Positions 25,781-34,573 of a DNA stretch of 64,000 nucleotides are shown here, one piece after another. The DNA is from Bacteroidales bacterium UBA5515 (GTDB lineage: Bacteria; Bacteroidota; Bacteroidia; Bacteroidales; P3). The notes under the pieces were generated by a model. The model was given only the letters and a program-made list of their open reading frames with translations. It searched no databases and was not told the DNA's origin. The first letter of the stretch is position 1. Each line of letters opens with the position of its first letter. The stretch covers positions 5,065 through 69,064 of the forward strand of contig DIOL01000026.1 of NCBI GenBank assembly GCA_002423895.1. The letters are read 5' to 3'. The translations under genes were made by a program, and so were the position numbers.

Positions 25781-26971
25781 CTATTTAAAGTCAAATGAAA
25801 GAGATAATCTCAAGGTGTTTTTTAAAGGGTGGTTGTTGCCAACTGTTGGAACAAGATATGCTATATCTAATTGCATGATATTATATTTGAATCCACCACC
25901 AAAGGTCATATATTGACGTCCACCTTTTTTAGGGTTTTCGTAGAAGAAACCACCTCTAACATAAAGAAACTTGTTGTAAACCCATTCTGCACCAGCAGAA
26001 ATGTTTATTTCTTGCATTTCTTCAGTAAATCCATTTGGAGCATCGTAAAATGATTGGAAAACTCCTTGCATAACTCCAACATTATTGTCATAACCTTTAA
26101 CAATAGCATTTGTTGAGTCATCATAAATTGCAGGTGTCGGAACCAATAGTTTGTTGAAGTCTAACAAAAGTGAAAGTGAATTAAACTGATTGAAGTCCAT
26201 TGTATATCTTCCTCCAATACGTAGATTGGCAGGTTGAAATTCTTTTTTAAGGTTTTGAGAATAAGAAATTTTTGAGCCAAGATTTGCAATTTGAAGTCCA
26301 AGAGCAAAAGACTTGTCTTCATTTTCTCCTATTGTTTTTTGATAGTATAATCCAATGTCTGTCCCAAATGCGTTTGCTGCATGAGTTGAGCTTGTTCCAA
26401 CGTTTTGTCCTTGGGTTAAATCAGAACGAATGTATCTTCCAGTTACTGATGCTGATAAATTATCTGATAGTTTCATTGAGTAAGCAAGGTCAAGTGCAAA
26501 TTCATTTGGTTTGAAGTTACCTTTATTTTCTGCATTAGCATCATAAAAGTCTATGCTTCCTAAAGAGAAATAGGTTAATGAGCCTCCAACTGCACTTCTT
26601 TCGTTTATTTTGTAGAAAGCAGAAAGATAAGAAAGGTCAATATCTCCAACCAAATCTCTAAGCCATGGAGTGTAAGAGAAGGCAACTCCTGCTGATTTTT
26701 CTACAAATGCTAATTTAGCTGCATTATAGTGTATTGAGTTTGCATCAGGTGTTGTTGCAGCACCAATGTCTCCCATTGCTCCAGAACGAGAATCAGGTGC
26801 AATTAAAAGTAATGGAACGCCAGTACTTATTACTCTAACTCCATCTTCAATTTTTTGACGTAGTATTACATCATTATTGTCTAATACTTGTGCGTTTAGA
26901 GTTTTGTTGCTTATTAATGTTACAACAATTAAAAGATATAGAGCTGCTCTTTTCACTTTTGATATTTTCAT
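25781..26971 (-). CDS. porV: T9SS outer-membrane protein PorV (LptO)
   Basis: PorV is a FadL-like barrel that shuttles T9SS cargo from the translocon to the PorU sortase. The 396-residue protein has a signal peptide (ending TLNAQ) and the PorV beginning: STGVPLLLIAPDSRSGAMGD then IGAATTPDANSIHYNAAKLA. Repeated amphipathic strands (GLQIANLGSKISYS, NLRIGGRYTMDF, FGGGFKYNIMQLDIAYLVP) and terminal RLSLSFDFK fit an outer-membrane barrel. It is immediately downstream of porU (76 bases), the usual arrangement. Confidence 0.93.
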   Translation of the reverse strand: MKISKVKRAALYLLIVVTLISNKTLNAQVLDNNDVILRQKIEDGVRVISTGVPLLLIAPDSRSGAMGDIGAATTPDANSIHYNAAKLAFVEKSAGVAFSYTPWLRDLVGDIDLSYLSAFYKINERSAVGGSLTYFSLGSIDFYDANAENKGNFKPNEFALDLAYSMKLSDNLSASVTGRYIRSDLTQGQNVGTSSTHAANAFGTDIGLYYQKTIGENEDKSFALGLQIANLGSKISYSQNLKKEFQPANLRIGGRYTMDFNQFNSLSLLLDFNKLLVPTPAIYDDSTNAIVKGYDNNVGVMQGVFQSFYDAPNGFTEEMQEINISAGAEWVYNKFLYVRGGFFYENPKKGGRQYMTFGGGFKYNIMQLDIAYLVPTVGNNHPLKNTLRLSLSFDFK

Positions 26972-27047
26972 TTCTGTTTTTCTCTTTTGTTAAATTGAAG
27001 TTTATAAAACGATATAAATTATAGTTTATTATACTTATCTGAATTTT

Positions 27048-30000
27048 TTACAGGATTACCAGTTTTTTTGATTCAGTGTATTCTTTTCCGCTTTCAGTAT
27101 TTATAAGCATTCTGTAAATGTAAATTCCTGACTTGAGTTTTTGACCTCCATCTGTTGAGCCATCCCATTGAATTGGTCCTATGGTATATCCGTTTGAAGG
27201 ATTATTTACCGGAATTGTTTTAACTCTCATGCCTGCAGTGTTGAAAATATGTATTTCGGCACTTTTAATTTTTGAGTTTTGATTATGTTCTAAAAAGAAA
27301 CTTGTTGAATTTTTAAATGGATTAGGGAAGTTTTTTAGATTAGAAAATGTCTCTTCATTTTTACTTATAACATTGAATGTTATGGTTGCTGATGAAGAGA
27401 AATTGAATATATTCCATGCTTTTAGGGTTAGAGTGTGTTCTCCTTCGTTTAAAGAGTAGAATGGAAATCTTATATAACCTTTATTTGCATCAAATTGATC
27501 TTGTTCAAAGAAATCATTTAAAATAAATGTGTTGGCTGCATTATCAAGGGTTGCAGTTAAGTCGTGTCCTAATCCACTTCCAACAGTATTAATTGCAATA
27601 TTGTCAGAAACAACAGCATAAAGTTCAGGATTTTCATTTGTTATTCCTCCAGAACGGAAATTACTGTCTCCAATATAGAGTTTTACAATTGGTCTTGTCT
27701 CAACAATAATAACACTATTATCAATTCCTCCAACTACAAACTTATCGCAATATCCACCAGCATCAGCACTGTCAGAATAAGCATAATAGCTTAATTTTCC
27801 ATAACCATAATTATAGGCAATGTCTTTAGGCATAGTGAAAGTATGTGTAAAAAGTCCATTTTCAACCTTTGCTTTTGATTTATGGAGAATGTTTTTTTGT
27901 TGTTCAAATGATAATCGAGAGCCATTGTTTTCATTATCCAATGTGTAGTAAGTGCTTGACTTGTCAAATAATGTTATTTGAATTTCTCCATTAAAATCAC
28001 TGATGAAATTTGAATCAGCATCCATAATCTTTCCACTGATTGTAACATTTGATAAAGCTTTTAAAGTGTCGTTTTCAATCTCTGGATCTATTCCATTAAT
28101 GCTTGTTGTTACTACTTCGTATTGAGGAAGGCTAATCCTAAGAGCAGGGTCTCCCAGAAGAATTACGCATCTTTGATCTGAACTGACTGGAGATATTGTT
28201 CTATCGTTTTTAGTTTCAGAATATGCTTCTCCAAATGTTCTTGTTTTATTATTTGCAAGAGTTTCTAATGTGTATTGATGAAAACGCTGATTCATTATAT
28301 CATTTGCAAAAATTGGTCTTGAAGCAGAAATGGCTGCAATCATACCTCCATTTTGACTTAATAAAGAATATTCTGCTGCTGAAGGTTTGTCAACCATATC
28401 AAAACGTGCAAAAGAGCATGTTGAAGTAATCATAAGTGGCAAAGAATTAAAGTTTGTCCATCCCATTATATCTGTAATGGTTATTAATCTTTCGCTTGAA
28501 AGGTGATCTTCAGAGCCATGTCCAACATAATTAAAAATCAAACAACCTTTTTTCATTTGCTGGTTAATTGCTTTTGATGCATCTGGATAAGTGCTTCCTG
28601 AAGAGGAAGAATATTGTTTGTAAGCATCGGAATAAATTTTAACTGCATTTATTTGAGGTTGTTGAAGTTTTGTTTGTTCAAATATGTTTTCAACATCAGC
28701 AATAAAATAATGATCTCCTGGATCTGCATCATCAGCAGTTAAAACTGAATAATTTCGCCAATCAGTAATTTTATCTTTAGTTAAAATATCTTTTTTCAAA
28801 AGGTATCTTTCTGACTTATTAACTAAATTTTCTGCATGTTCAACTGTTGAAACAGGGAAACGACCTATTCCAATATTTAAAGTGTCTATTAAAGACATAC
28901 TGTAATTTCCTTTTGCATTTGGAGAAAGATAGCCTATAAAGTCTTCTGCAGGAAAATGATCATCATCTAATGATTTGTTATCCATCTGATAGGTCAAAAC
29001 GAAATTATTATTATACTTTAAAATATTCTTGTTGTCGTATGTTCCGTCTCCAAACAATAAAACATTTTTAGGGTTTTTCCCTTCAGGAAGATATTTATTA
29101 TAAAGCATTCTTAGATATTCCTTATAAGCTAAAAAATCAGGAGTTCCAGATGAAAATTCATTGTAGATTTGTTCTGTTGTAACAACCTTAGTTGTTAAAT
29201 TGTTATGTTCTTTATGAATTTCTGCCAAACGATTAGCCTGTTCAATGAAAAGAGGATGAGTAATTATTACATAATCAACAGGTTCAGAAGCGTGAAGGTT
29301 TTGATTTATAACCTTTCCAGCTGGTTTAACGGTGTTGAAATTTGAATTATAGTTAAAAACAACAACATCTCTTAAGCTATCACTTAAAAGATTGAAATTG
29401 TACGTTTTGCTGTTTGAATTGTAATCTCCAATTATTTGAGTAGGGTTAATCCAATTAGTTACATCCCAAACAACAACATTATCGTTTTGAACATTTGAAA
29501 TGACATTATTTACAATTTGATTTGTTCCTAAAAATTCTGTTGTTTTATATTTTAAAATTGAAGGGAAGGTGTATTGGAGTTTTTTATCATAGTTTACTAA
29601 TATGTAGTTCAACCAGGCTTTTGAAAGAGAATTGCCTTGAAATGTTACACTTACTTTATTGTTTACAGTCTTAATATTATTAATTGTTCTCCTAATTGTT
29701 TTATCGTTTGGATATGTTCCTGCATCACTTGTTTTAGGTAAAAAAGTGATAGTATCAATCATTGTATTATTATAATTAAACACAAATGAAGTTGTTATAT
29801 CGCTTTCAGCAGCAGGTTTATATTCAATAATTGCAGGCTTAACTAAATTGTTGTTTCCATCAACTAATGGTGTTCTTAAGTCTAATGGATATTCTTCTGT
29901 TTTATTTACAATAAATTGTTTTCCCATCCATAGACGACCACTTTCATAAACATTAACTAATTCTTGTTTTGAAAGAAAATAATCTCTTGTTGAAATTGAT

Positions 30001-30518
30001 GTTGTGTCAGCAACTAAGCTTTGATTTGAAATTGAACTGATTCTTTTCTTTTGACCAATTGAGTCGCTAAAAGTAACAAAATAGTAGTATTGATCAGAAT
30101 ATGGATGAAGATTAAAACTCCAGCAGTTTTCATTCTTATTATAATCCCATGTTGTTCCACCTTCTCCATAAAAAATCACATAACCTCCTTGTGAGAAATT
30201 ATTATTAGGGTCGTAAACATAAATTGAATTTTCCAATAAATCGGAATAAGTGCAAAGAGAATTGTTTGAAGAAATTTGCCTTCCTCCATTACCATAGATT
30301 GATAATTTTGAAGAGTTAATTTTTTCTGCAGGAACCCCCATTGCAATAAAATCATTGTAGGTTATTTTATATAACCCTGAGGAGGAGATAGAAAATTTAT
30401 ACCAATCTCCATGTGCCAAAACAGAGGAATCGGGATAACTAATGGATTGAGCATAAAGTCCACTGCTCAATGTCATAAGGCTTATAATAAGCAATTTAAT
30501 AAGATTTTTCTTTCCCAT
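27048..30518 (-). CDS. porU: T9SS C-terminal signal peptidase / sortase PorU
   Basis: PorU removes the C-terminal sorting domain of T9SS cargo and attaches the protein to anionic lipopolysaccharide at the cell surface. The 1156-residue protein has a signal peptide, a beta-rich N-terminal half and a gingipain-like C25 peptidase domain. The catalytic His is in FNYVGHGSEDH (residue 667) and the catalytic Cys in MITSTCSFARFD (residue 701). A propeptide-like beta region follows, and the C-terminus (NPFKNSTSFFLEH, then GIYIYRMLINTESG and KKLVIL) is an uncleaved sorting-type domain. It leads a leftward operon with porV and perhaps ispF. Confidence 0.95.
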   Translation of the reverse strand: MGKKNLIKLLIISLMTLSSGLYAQSISYPDSSVLAHGDWYKFSISSSGLYKITYNDFIAMGVPAEKINSSKLSIYGNGGRQISSNNSLCTYSDLLENSIYVYDPNNNFSQGGYVIFYGEGGTTWDYNKNENCWSFNLHPYSDQYYYFVTFSDSIGQKKRISSISNQSLVADTTSISTRDYFLSKQELVNVYESGRLWMGKQFIVNKTEEYPLDLRTPLVDGNNNLVKPAIIEYKPAAESDITTSFVFNYNNTMIDTITFLPKTSDAGTYPNDKTIRRTINNIKTVNNKVSVTFQGNSLSKAWLNYILVNYDKKLQYTFPSILKYKTTEFLGTNQIVNNVISNVQNDNVVVWDVTNWINPTQIIGDYNSNSKTYNFNLLSDSLRDVVVFNYNSNFNTVKPAGKVINQNLHASEPVDYVIITHPLFIEQANRLAEIHKEHNNLTTKVVTTEQIYNEFSSGTPDFLAYKEYLRMLYNKYLPEGKNPKNVLLFGDGTYDNKNILKYNNNFVLTYQMDNKSLDDDHFPAEDFIGYLSPNAKGNYSMSLIDTLNIGIGRFPVSTVEHAENLVNKSERYLLKKDILTKDKITDWRNYSVLTADDADPGDHYFIADVENIFEQTKLQQPQINAVKIYSDAYKQYSSSSGSTYPDASKAINQQMKKGCLIFNYVGHGSEDHLSSERLITITDIMGWTNFNSLPLMITSTCSFARFDMVDKPSAAEYSLLSQNGGMIAAISASRPIFANDIMNQRFHQYTLETLANNKTRTFGEAYSETKNDRTISPVSSDQRCVILLGDPALRISLPQYEVVTTSINGIDPEIENDTLKALSNVTISGKIMDADSNFISDFNGEIQITLFDKSSTYYTLDNENNGSRLSFEQQKNILHKSKAKVENGLFTHTFTMPKDIAYNYGYGKLSYYAYSDSADAGGYCDKFVVGGIDNSVIIVETRPIVKLYIGDSNFRSGGITNENPELYAVVSDNIAINTVGSGLGHDLTATLDNAANTFILNDFFEQDQFDANKGYIRFPFYSLNEGEHTLTLKAWNIFNFSSSATITFNVISKNEETFSNLKNFPNPFKNSTSFFLEHNQNSKIKSAEIHIFNTAGMRVKTIPVNNPSNGYTIGPIQWDGSTDGGQKLKSGIYIYRMLINTESGKEYTESKKLVIL

Positions 30519-30853
30519 AATTTGAATTAAATTTATTCAACTTCAATATAAACACGAAAAATTATTATTTATTGTTGAGTTAAATCAAAACAATAAAAAT
30601 ATTAATTATACATCATAAATCTTATGGATAATTATTTTTTCGTATTTTTGAAACTTAAAGTACAATAATTCTGTATAATGGATTAAATTCTTTATGCAAG
30701 AAAATATTTAATTGCCAATTTTATACTTGAAAAACAATGATTAAGGAAGTTAAAAGTAAAATTTTACTGCCTATCTTATGAATAGTTTGTAATTTTTTTG
30801 TAATATTGCCAATTGAATTTATACACTATTAAGGATAAATAAACAAACTGATA
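30519..30853. other. divergent intergenic region between porU and porP-like gene
   Basis: This 335-base AT-rich region must hold promoters for both T9SS transcripts. A TATTTTTG box at 30643-30650 is the best plus-strand match; TAATATTG at 30801-30808 has one mismatch and is closer to the gene. No repeats, hairpins or RNA genes are evident. Confidence 0.5.
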
Positions 30854-31834
30854 ATGAAAAAAATCATACTATTTGCACTGATAGCATTTATGGCTTTAGT
30901 AGGTGAATTAAAGGCTCAAGACCCTCATTTTTCACAATTTTATGCTAATCCACTTTATGTAAATCCTGCTTTTGCTGGTTCAAACGTATGTCCAAGAATG
31001 GGATTTACTGTTAGAGATCAGTGGCCAAGTTTAGGTGCTTTTCAAACAGCAACAGTTTCTTATGACCAATATGTTGATTTTTTAAGTGGAGGTGTTGGTG
31101 CAATTATTTTGGGAGATAAGGCAGGAGATGCTTTCCGCTCAACTTCATTTTCATTAATGTATTCATTAAGACTTAAATTGACTCGAAAAATAAATATGAA
31201 TCTTGCTCTTCAAGCTTCAGTTGCAAACAGGAGTTTAGATTTTACTAATTTGACTTTTGCAGATATGATTGATCCTCGTTATGGATTTATTTATTCAACT
31301 CAAGCTCAAGTTCCACCAAGTTTAAGTAACACTTATGCTGACTTTGCAGCAGGAACAGTTGTTTATGGTGAAAACTGGTATGGAGGTGCAGCTTTTGCTC
31401 ATTTAACTCAACCAGATGATGGTTTTGTATCTTACAATAGATTACCTTTAAAGATAACTGTTCATGGAGGTGCAAAATTTAACATAAGTAGAGATAAAAG
31501 AAGAACAAACGCTTTCTTTGGAGCTCCAATAATATCTCCAAACATTATTTATAACATGCAAGGCAAATTCCATGACCTTAACTATGGACTATATTTAGAC
31601 TGGTCTCCATTTATAGTTGGTGCATGGTTCCGTCAAGGATTTGAAAATCCTGATGCTTTTGTCTTTATGGCAGGAGTTCAACATGGAATGTTTAAAATTG
31701 GATATAGCTACGACATAACAGTGTCTTCTTTATCTAATGTTTCAGGAGGAGCTCACGAACTTTCACTTGGTGTACAATTTAATTGCCCAGAAAAACGTAA
31801 GAAGTTAAAATCAATAGACTGTCCTACTTTCTAA
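30854..31834 (+). CDS. PorP/SprF family T9SS outer-membrane protein
   Basis: The 326-residue protein has a signal peptide (ending ELKA) and the family start QDPHFSQFYANPLYVNPAFAG, which is diagnostic of PorP/SprF proteins. The rest is alternating beta strands (GGVGAIILGDKAGDAF, GMFKIGYSYDITVSSLSN) ending HELSLGVQFNCPEK. PorP family proteins interact with T9SS core components and peripheral attachment of surface proteins. Bacteroidota genomes hold many paralogues. Location between porU and gldJ suggests the core-machine member, but gene name porP is not certain. Confidence 0.9.
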   Translation: MKKIILFALIAFMALVGELKAQDPHFSQFYANPLYVNPAFAGSNVCPRMGFTVRDQWPSLGAFQTATVSYDQYVDFLSGGVGAIILGDKAGDAFRSTSFSLMYSLRLKLTRKINMNLALQASVANRSLDFTNLTFADMIDPRYGFIYSTQAQVPPSLSNTYADFAAGTVVYGENWYGGAAFAHLTQPDDGFVSYNRLPLKITVHGGAKFNISRDKRRTNAFFGAPIISPNIIYNMQGKFHDLNYGLYLDWSPFIVGAWFRQGFENPDAFVFMAGVQHGMFKIGYSYDITVSSLSNVSGGAHELSLGVQFNCPEKRKKLKSIDCPTF

Positions 31835-31915
31835 GAGAAAGCTGTAACAAAAATTGCTAAACAATAGTATAAGAGAAAGTATAAAGTAAAGAATAATAAT
31901 AAAAATATATTTTGT

Positions 31916-33439
31916 ATGAAAAAAAGTGCATTCAAAAAGATTTTATTTAGCATAGCAATAGTAACACTACTGTTTGGTTGTAAAGGAAACCCTAATGTTT
32001 CTGCAACAACTGGATGGAATTATGACGACCCTGCTTGGGGAGGATTTGAATCTGCTGTGCCTAATGATCAATTAGACCCTAACGGAATGGTATTTGTAGA
32101 AGGCGGAACATATGTTATGGGACAAACTACTGATAATGTACGTAAGGAGTGGGATAATCAACCTCGTAGAGCTACAGTTTCATCTTTCTATATGGATGAA
32201 TGTGAAGTTTCAAACCAAGATTATAGAGAATACTTATATTGGTTGCAAAGAGCTTATGGCAATGACTATCCAGAATATGTTAAGAAAGCTTTGCCTGATA
32301 CTCTTGTATGGAGATCTAAATTAGCTTTAAACGAAGCTTATGTTGAAAACTATTTCCGTCATCCAAACTATGCTGATTTCCCTGTTGTTGGAGTTTCATG
32401 GCTTCAAGCAGTTGAATATGCAAATTGGAGAACTGACCGTGTAAATGAAAGAATATTAGTTGATAATGGATATTTGGAATTAGACTTAGACGCTCAAGGA
32501 GATAATACTTTCAACACTGATGCTTATTATGCAGGACTATATGAAGGTTTAGTTTTGGAAGAAAAAGAAAATTTAGACCCAAGTTCAGAAGGAGTTAGAA
32601 AGATTAAAATTGAAGACGGACTTTTATTACCTAAGTTCCGTTTACCAACCGAAGCAGAATGGGAATTTGCAGCTTATGCTCTAATTGGAAATAGCTATGA
32701 TGAAAGAATTGTTGAAAGAAGAATTTATCCTTGGAATGGCTATCAAGTTAGAACAGACGATAAGAAATATTATGGTGAAATGTTAGCTAATTTCAAACGT
32801 ACTAAGGGAGATGCAATGGGAACAGCAGGAGCTTTAAATGACCATTGGGAATACACTGCACCAGTAGCTTTCTATTTCCCTAACGATTATGGTTTATATA
32901 ATATGGCAGGTAACGTTGCTGAATGGTGTTTGGATGTTTATCGTCCTTCAACAGGTCAGGATGCACAAGATATTAACCCATTCCGTGGTAATGTTTATAA
33001 GACTAAGGTTTTAGATGCTGATGGAATGATTTCAGAAAAAGACTCTTTAGGAAGAATTAGCTATAGAGAAGTAACCGTTGCTGAAAACATCAATCGTACA
33101 AATTACAAACAAGCTGATAACATTAACTATCTTGATGGTGACCTTCGTTCTCAATTAACTGATCAATGGAAAAAAGAACAATCAGAAGAAGGAGAAGATG
33201 TTGTAACTTATGAAGAAGACCCAGAAGCACAACCTGTATCTGAATCAAATGCAATGTATGAATATGGAGTTTCTTCATTAATTACAGATAAAGTAAGAGT
33301 TATTAAGGGTGGTTCATGGAAAGATAGAGCATTCTATTTAAGCCCAGGACAAAGAAGATTTTTAGATCAAACTAAGAGCACAGAATGGATTGGTTTCCGT
33401 TGTGCTATGGATCAACTTGGCTCAAAAAGCTTATACTAA
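31916..33439 (+). CDS. gldJ: GldJ-like SUMF1-fold lipoprotein of the T9SS
   Basis: GldJ/GldK lipoproteins form the outer-membrane-anchored ring of the T9SS and have a formylglycine-generating-enzyme (SUMF1) fold without the enzyme activity. The 507-residue protein has a lipobox (LLFGC), then MVFVEGGTYVMG, YMDECEVSNQDYREYL, PVVGVSWLQAVEYANW, LPTEAEWEFAAY, MAGNVAEWCLDVYRP and RVIKGGSWKDRAF. INPFRGNVYK and ADNINYLDGD favour GldJ over GldK, as does the neighbourhood: porV-porU next to gldJ is known from Flavobacterium, and no gldL follows. A strong terminator follows at 33462-33489. Confidence 0.75.
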   Translation: MKKSAFKKILFSIAIVTLLFGCKGNPNVSATTGWNYDDPAWGGFESAVPNDQLDPNGMVFVEGGTYVMGQTTDNVRKEWDNQPRRATVSSFYMDECEVSNQDYREYLYWLQRAYGNDYPEYVKKALPDTLVWRSKLALNEAYVENYFRHPNYADFPVVGVSWLQAVEYANWRTDRVNERILVDNGYLELDLDAQGDNTFNTDAYYAGLYEGLVLEEKENLDPSSEGVRKIKIEDGLLLPKFRLPTEAEWEFAAYALIGNSYDERIVERRIYPWNGYQVRTDDKKYYGEMLANFKRTKGDAMGTAGALNDHWEYTAPVAFYFPNDYGLYNMAGNVAEWCLDVYRPSTGQDAQDINPFRGNVYKTKVLDADGMISEKDSLGRISYREVTVAENINRTNYKQADNINYLDGDLRSQLTDQWKKEQSEEGEDVVTYEEDPEAQPVSESNAMYEYGVSSLITDKVRVIKGGSWKDRAFYLSPGQRRFLDQTKSTEWIGFRCAMDQLGSKSLY

Positions 33440-33461
33440 TATATAATAATATATGATAATG

Positions 33462-33489
33462 AGTCTCACCTTAAGGTGAGACTTTTTTT
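33462..33489 (+). terminator. terminator of the porP-gldJ transcript
   Basis: An uninterrupted 22-bp palindrome with arms AGTCTCACCTT/AAGGTGAGACT (33462-33483), followed by a T run to 33489. Confidence 0.93.
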
Positions 33490-33523
33490 GTATCAAAATT
33501 TTTCCTAATTTCGCAACTTCAAT

Positions 33524-34531
33524 ATGACAAAGAAATACGAACAAATATTAGAAGATTTTAAAACTAAAAACTTTTCTCCAATCTATGTTTTAACTGGAGA
33601 TGAGCCTTTCTATATTGATGCATTGGCTGAAAAGTTTGATTCTTCTCTTTTAGATGAAAGCGAAAAAGACTTTAATCAAACAGTGCTTTATGGAAGAGAT
33701 ATAACAATTGATGATATCATTTCCAATGCCAAGCTCTATCCCATGATGTCGGACTACAGATTAGTTCTGGTTCGTGAAGCACAAGATATTGATAAAAAAG
33801 ATTGGTCAAAATTTGATTCATATTTCAACAACCCCATACCAACAACAGTTATAGTTATATGTTATAAGTATAAGACTATAGAAAAGTCATTCTTGAAGAA
33901 GGTAGATAAGGCAGGTGCTGTTTTTGAAAGCAAGAAACTATACGATAATGCAATCCCTCAATGGATAATTAATTATGCAAAGTCAATAGGCTTGAAGATT
34001 AATCCTTATGGTGCGCAGATTATTGCAGACTACTTGGGAAACAATTTAGAGAAAATTGCAAACGAACTCTCCAAACTAAAGCTTAACCTCAAACAAGACG
34101 AAGAGATAACAATCAATCATATTGAGCAATATATAGGAATAAGTAAGGATTTTAATGTCTTTGAATTGCAAAAAGCCTTAGCTACAAGGGATGTCCTTTC
34201 AGCAAATAGAATAATCAACTATTTTGATGCCAATCCAAAGGAAAACCCAATTCAAATAGTATTTCCTTCACTTTTATCTTATTTTACAAAGGTTATCATA
34301 GCCTCACAGGTAAAAGATAAAACACCCGACAATGTTGCCAAAGCAATTGGTGTCAATAAATTCTTCGTTAAAGAATATTTCACTGCAATTAACAACTATA
34401 GCTTAGACAAGCTCTTTCAGATAATATCTCTTTTAAGAGAATATGACCTTAAATCAAAAGGCTTAGACGTTGCACCCAATGTTTCAAATGGCGATTTATT
34501 AAAAGAATTAGTATTTAAAATAACTCATTAA
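33524..34531 (+). CDS. holA: DNA polymerase III subunit delta
   Basis: HolA opens the beta clamp as part of the clamp loader. The 335-residue protein matches the family: MTKKYEQILEDFKTKNFSPI, YVLTGDEPFYIDALAEKFDS (AAA+ related strand), MMSDYRLVLVREAQD, IINYAKSIGLKINPYGAQII and C-terminal helical DISKDFNVFELQKAL-like region. A TAATTTCG sequence 13 bases upstream is a one-mismatch -7 box. Its stop is 42 bases from the TonB receptor start. Confidence 0.92.
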   Translation: MTKKYEQILEDFKTKNFSPIYVLTGDEPFYIDALAEKFDSSLLDESEKDFNQTVLYGRDITIDDIISNAKLYPMMSDYRLVLVREAQDIDKKDWSKFDSYFNNPIPTTVIVICYKYKTIEKSFLKKVDKAGAVFESKKLYDNAIPQWIINYAKSIGLKINPYGAQIIADYLGNNLEKIANELSKLKLNLKQDEEITINHIEQYIGISKDFNVFELQKALATRDVLSANRIINYFDANPKENPIQIVFPSLLSYFTKVIIASQVKDKTPDNVAKAIGVNKFFVKEYFTAINNYSLDKLFQIISLLREYDLKSKGLDVAPNVSNGDLLKELVFKITH

Positions 34532-34573
34532 ATAACAACATACAAAAACAATTATTTTTAACACTTTACTCAA

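Noticed and set aside
31916..33439. GldK (PorK) assignment for the SUMF1-fold lipoprotein
   Set aside because: No gldL/porL follows it, and its INPFRGNVYK and ADNINYLDGD segments plus the porU neighbourhood favour GldJ; kept as GldJ with moderate confidence.
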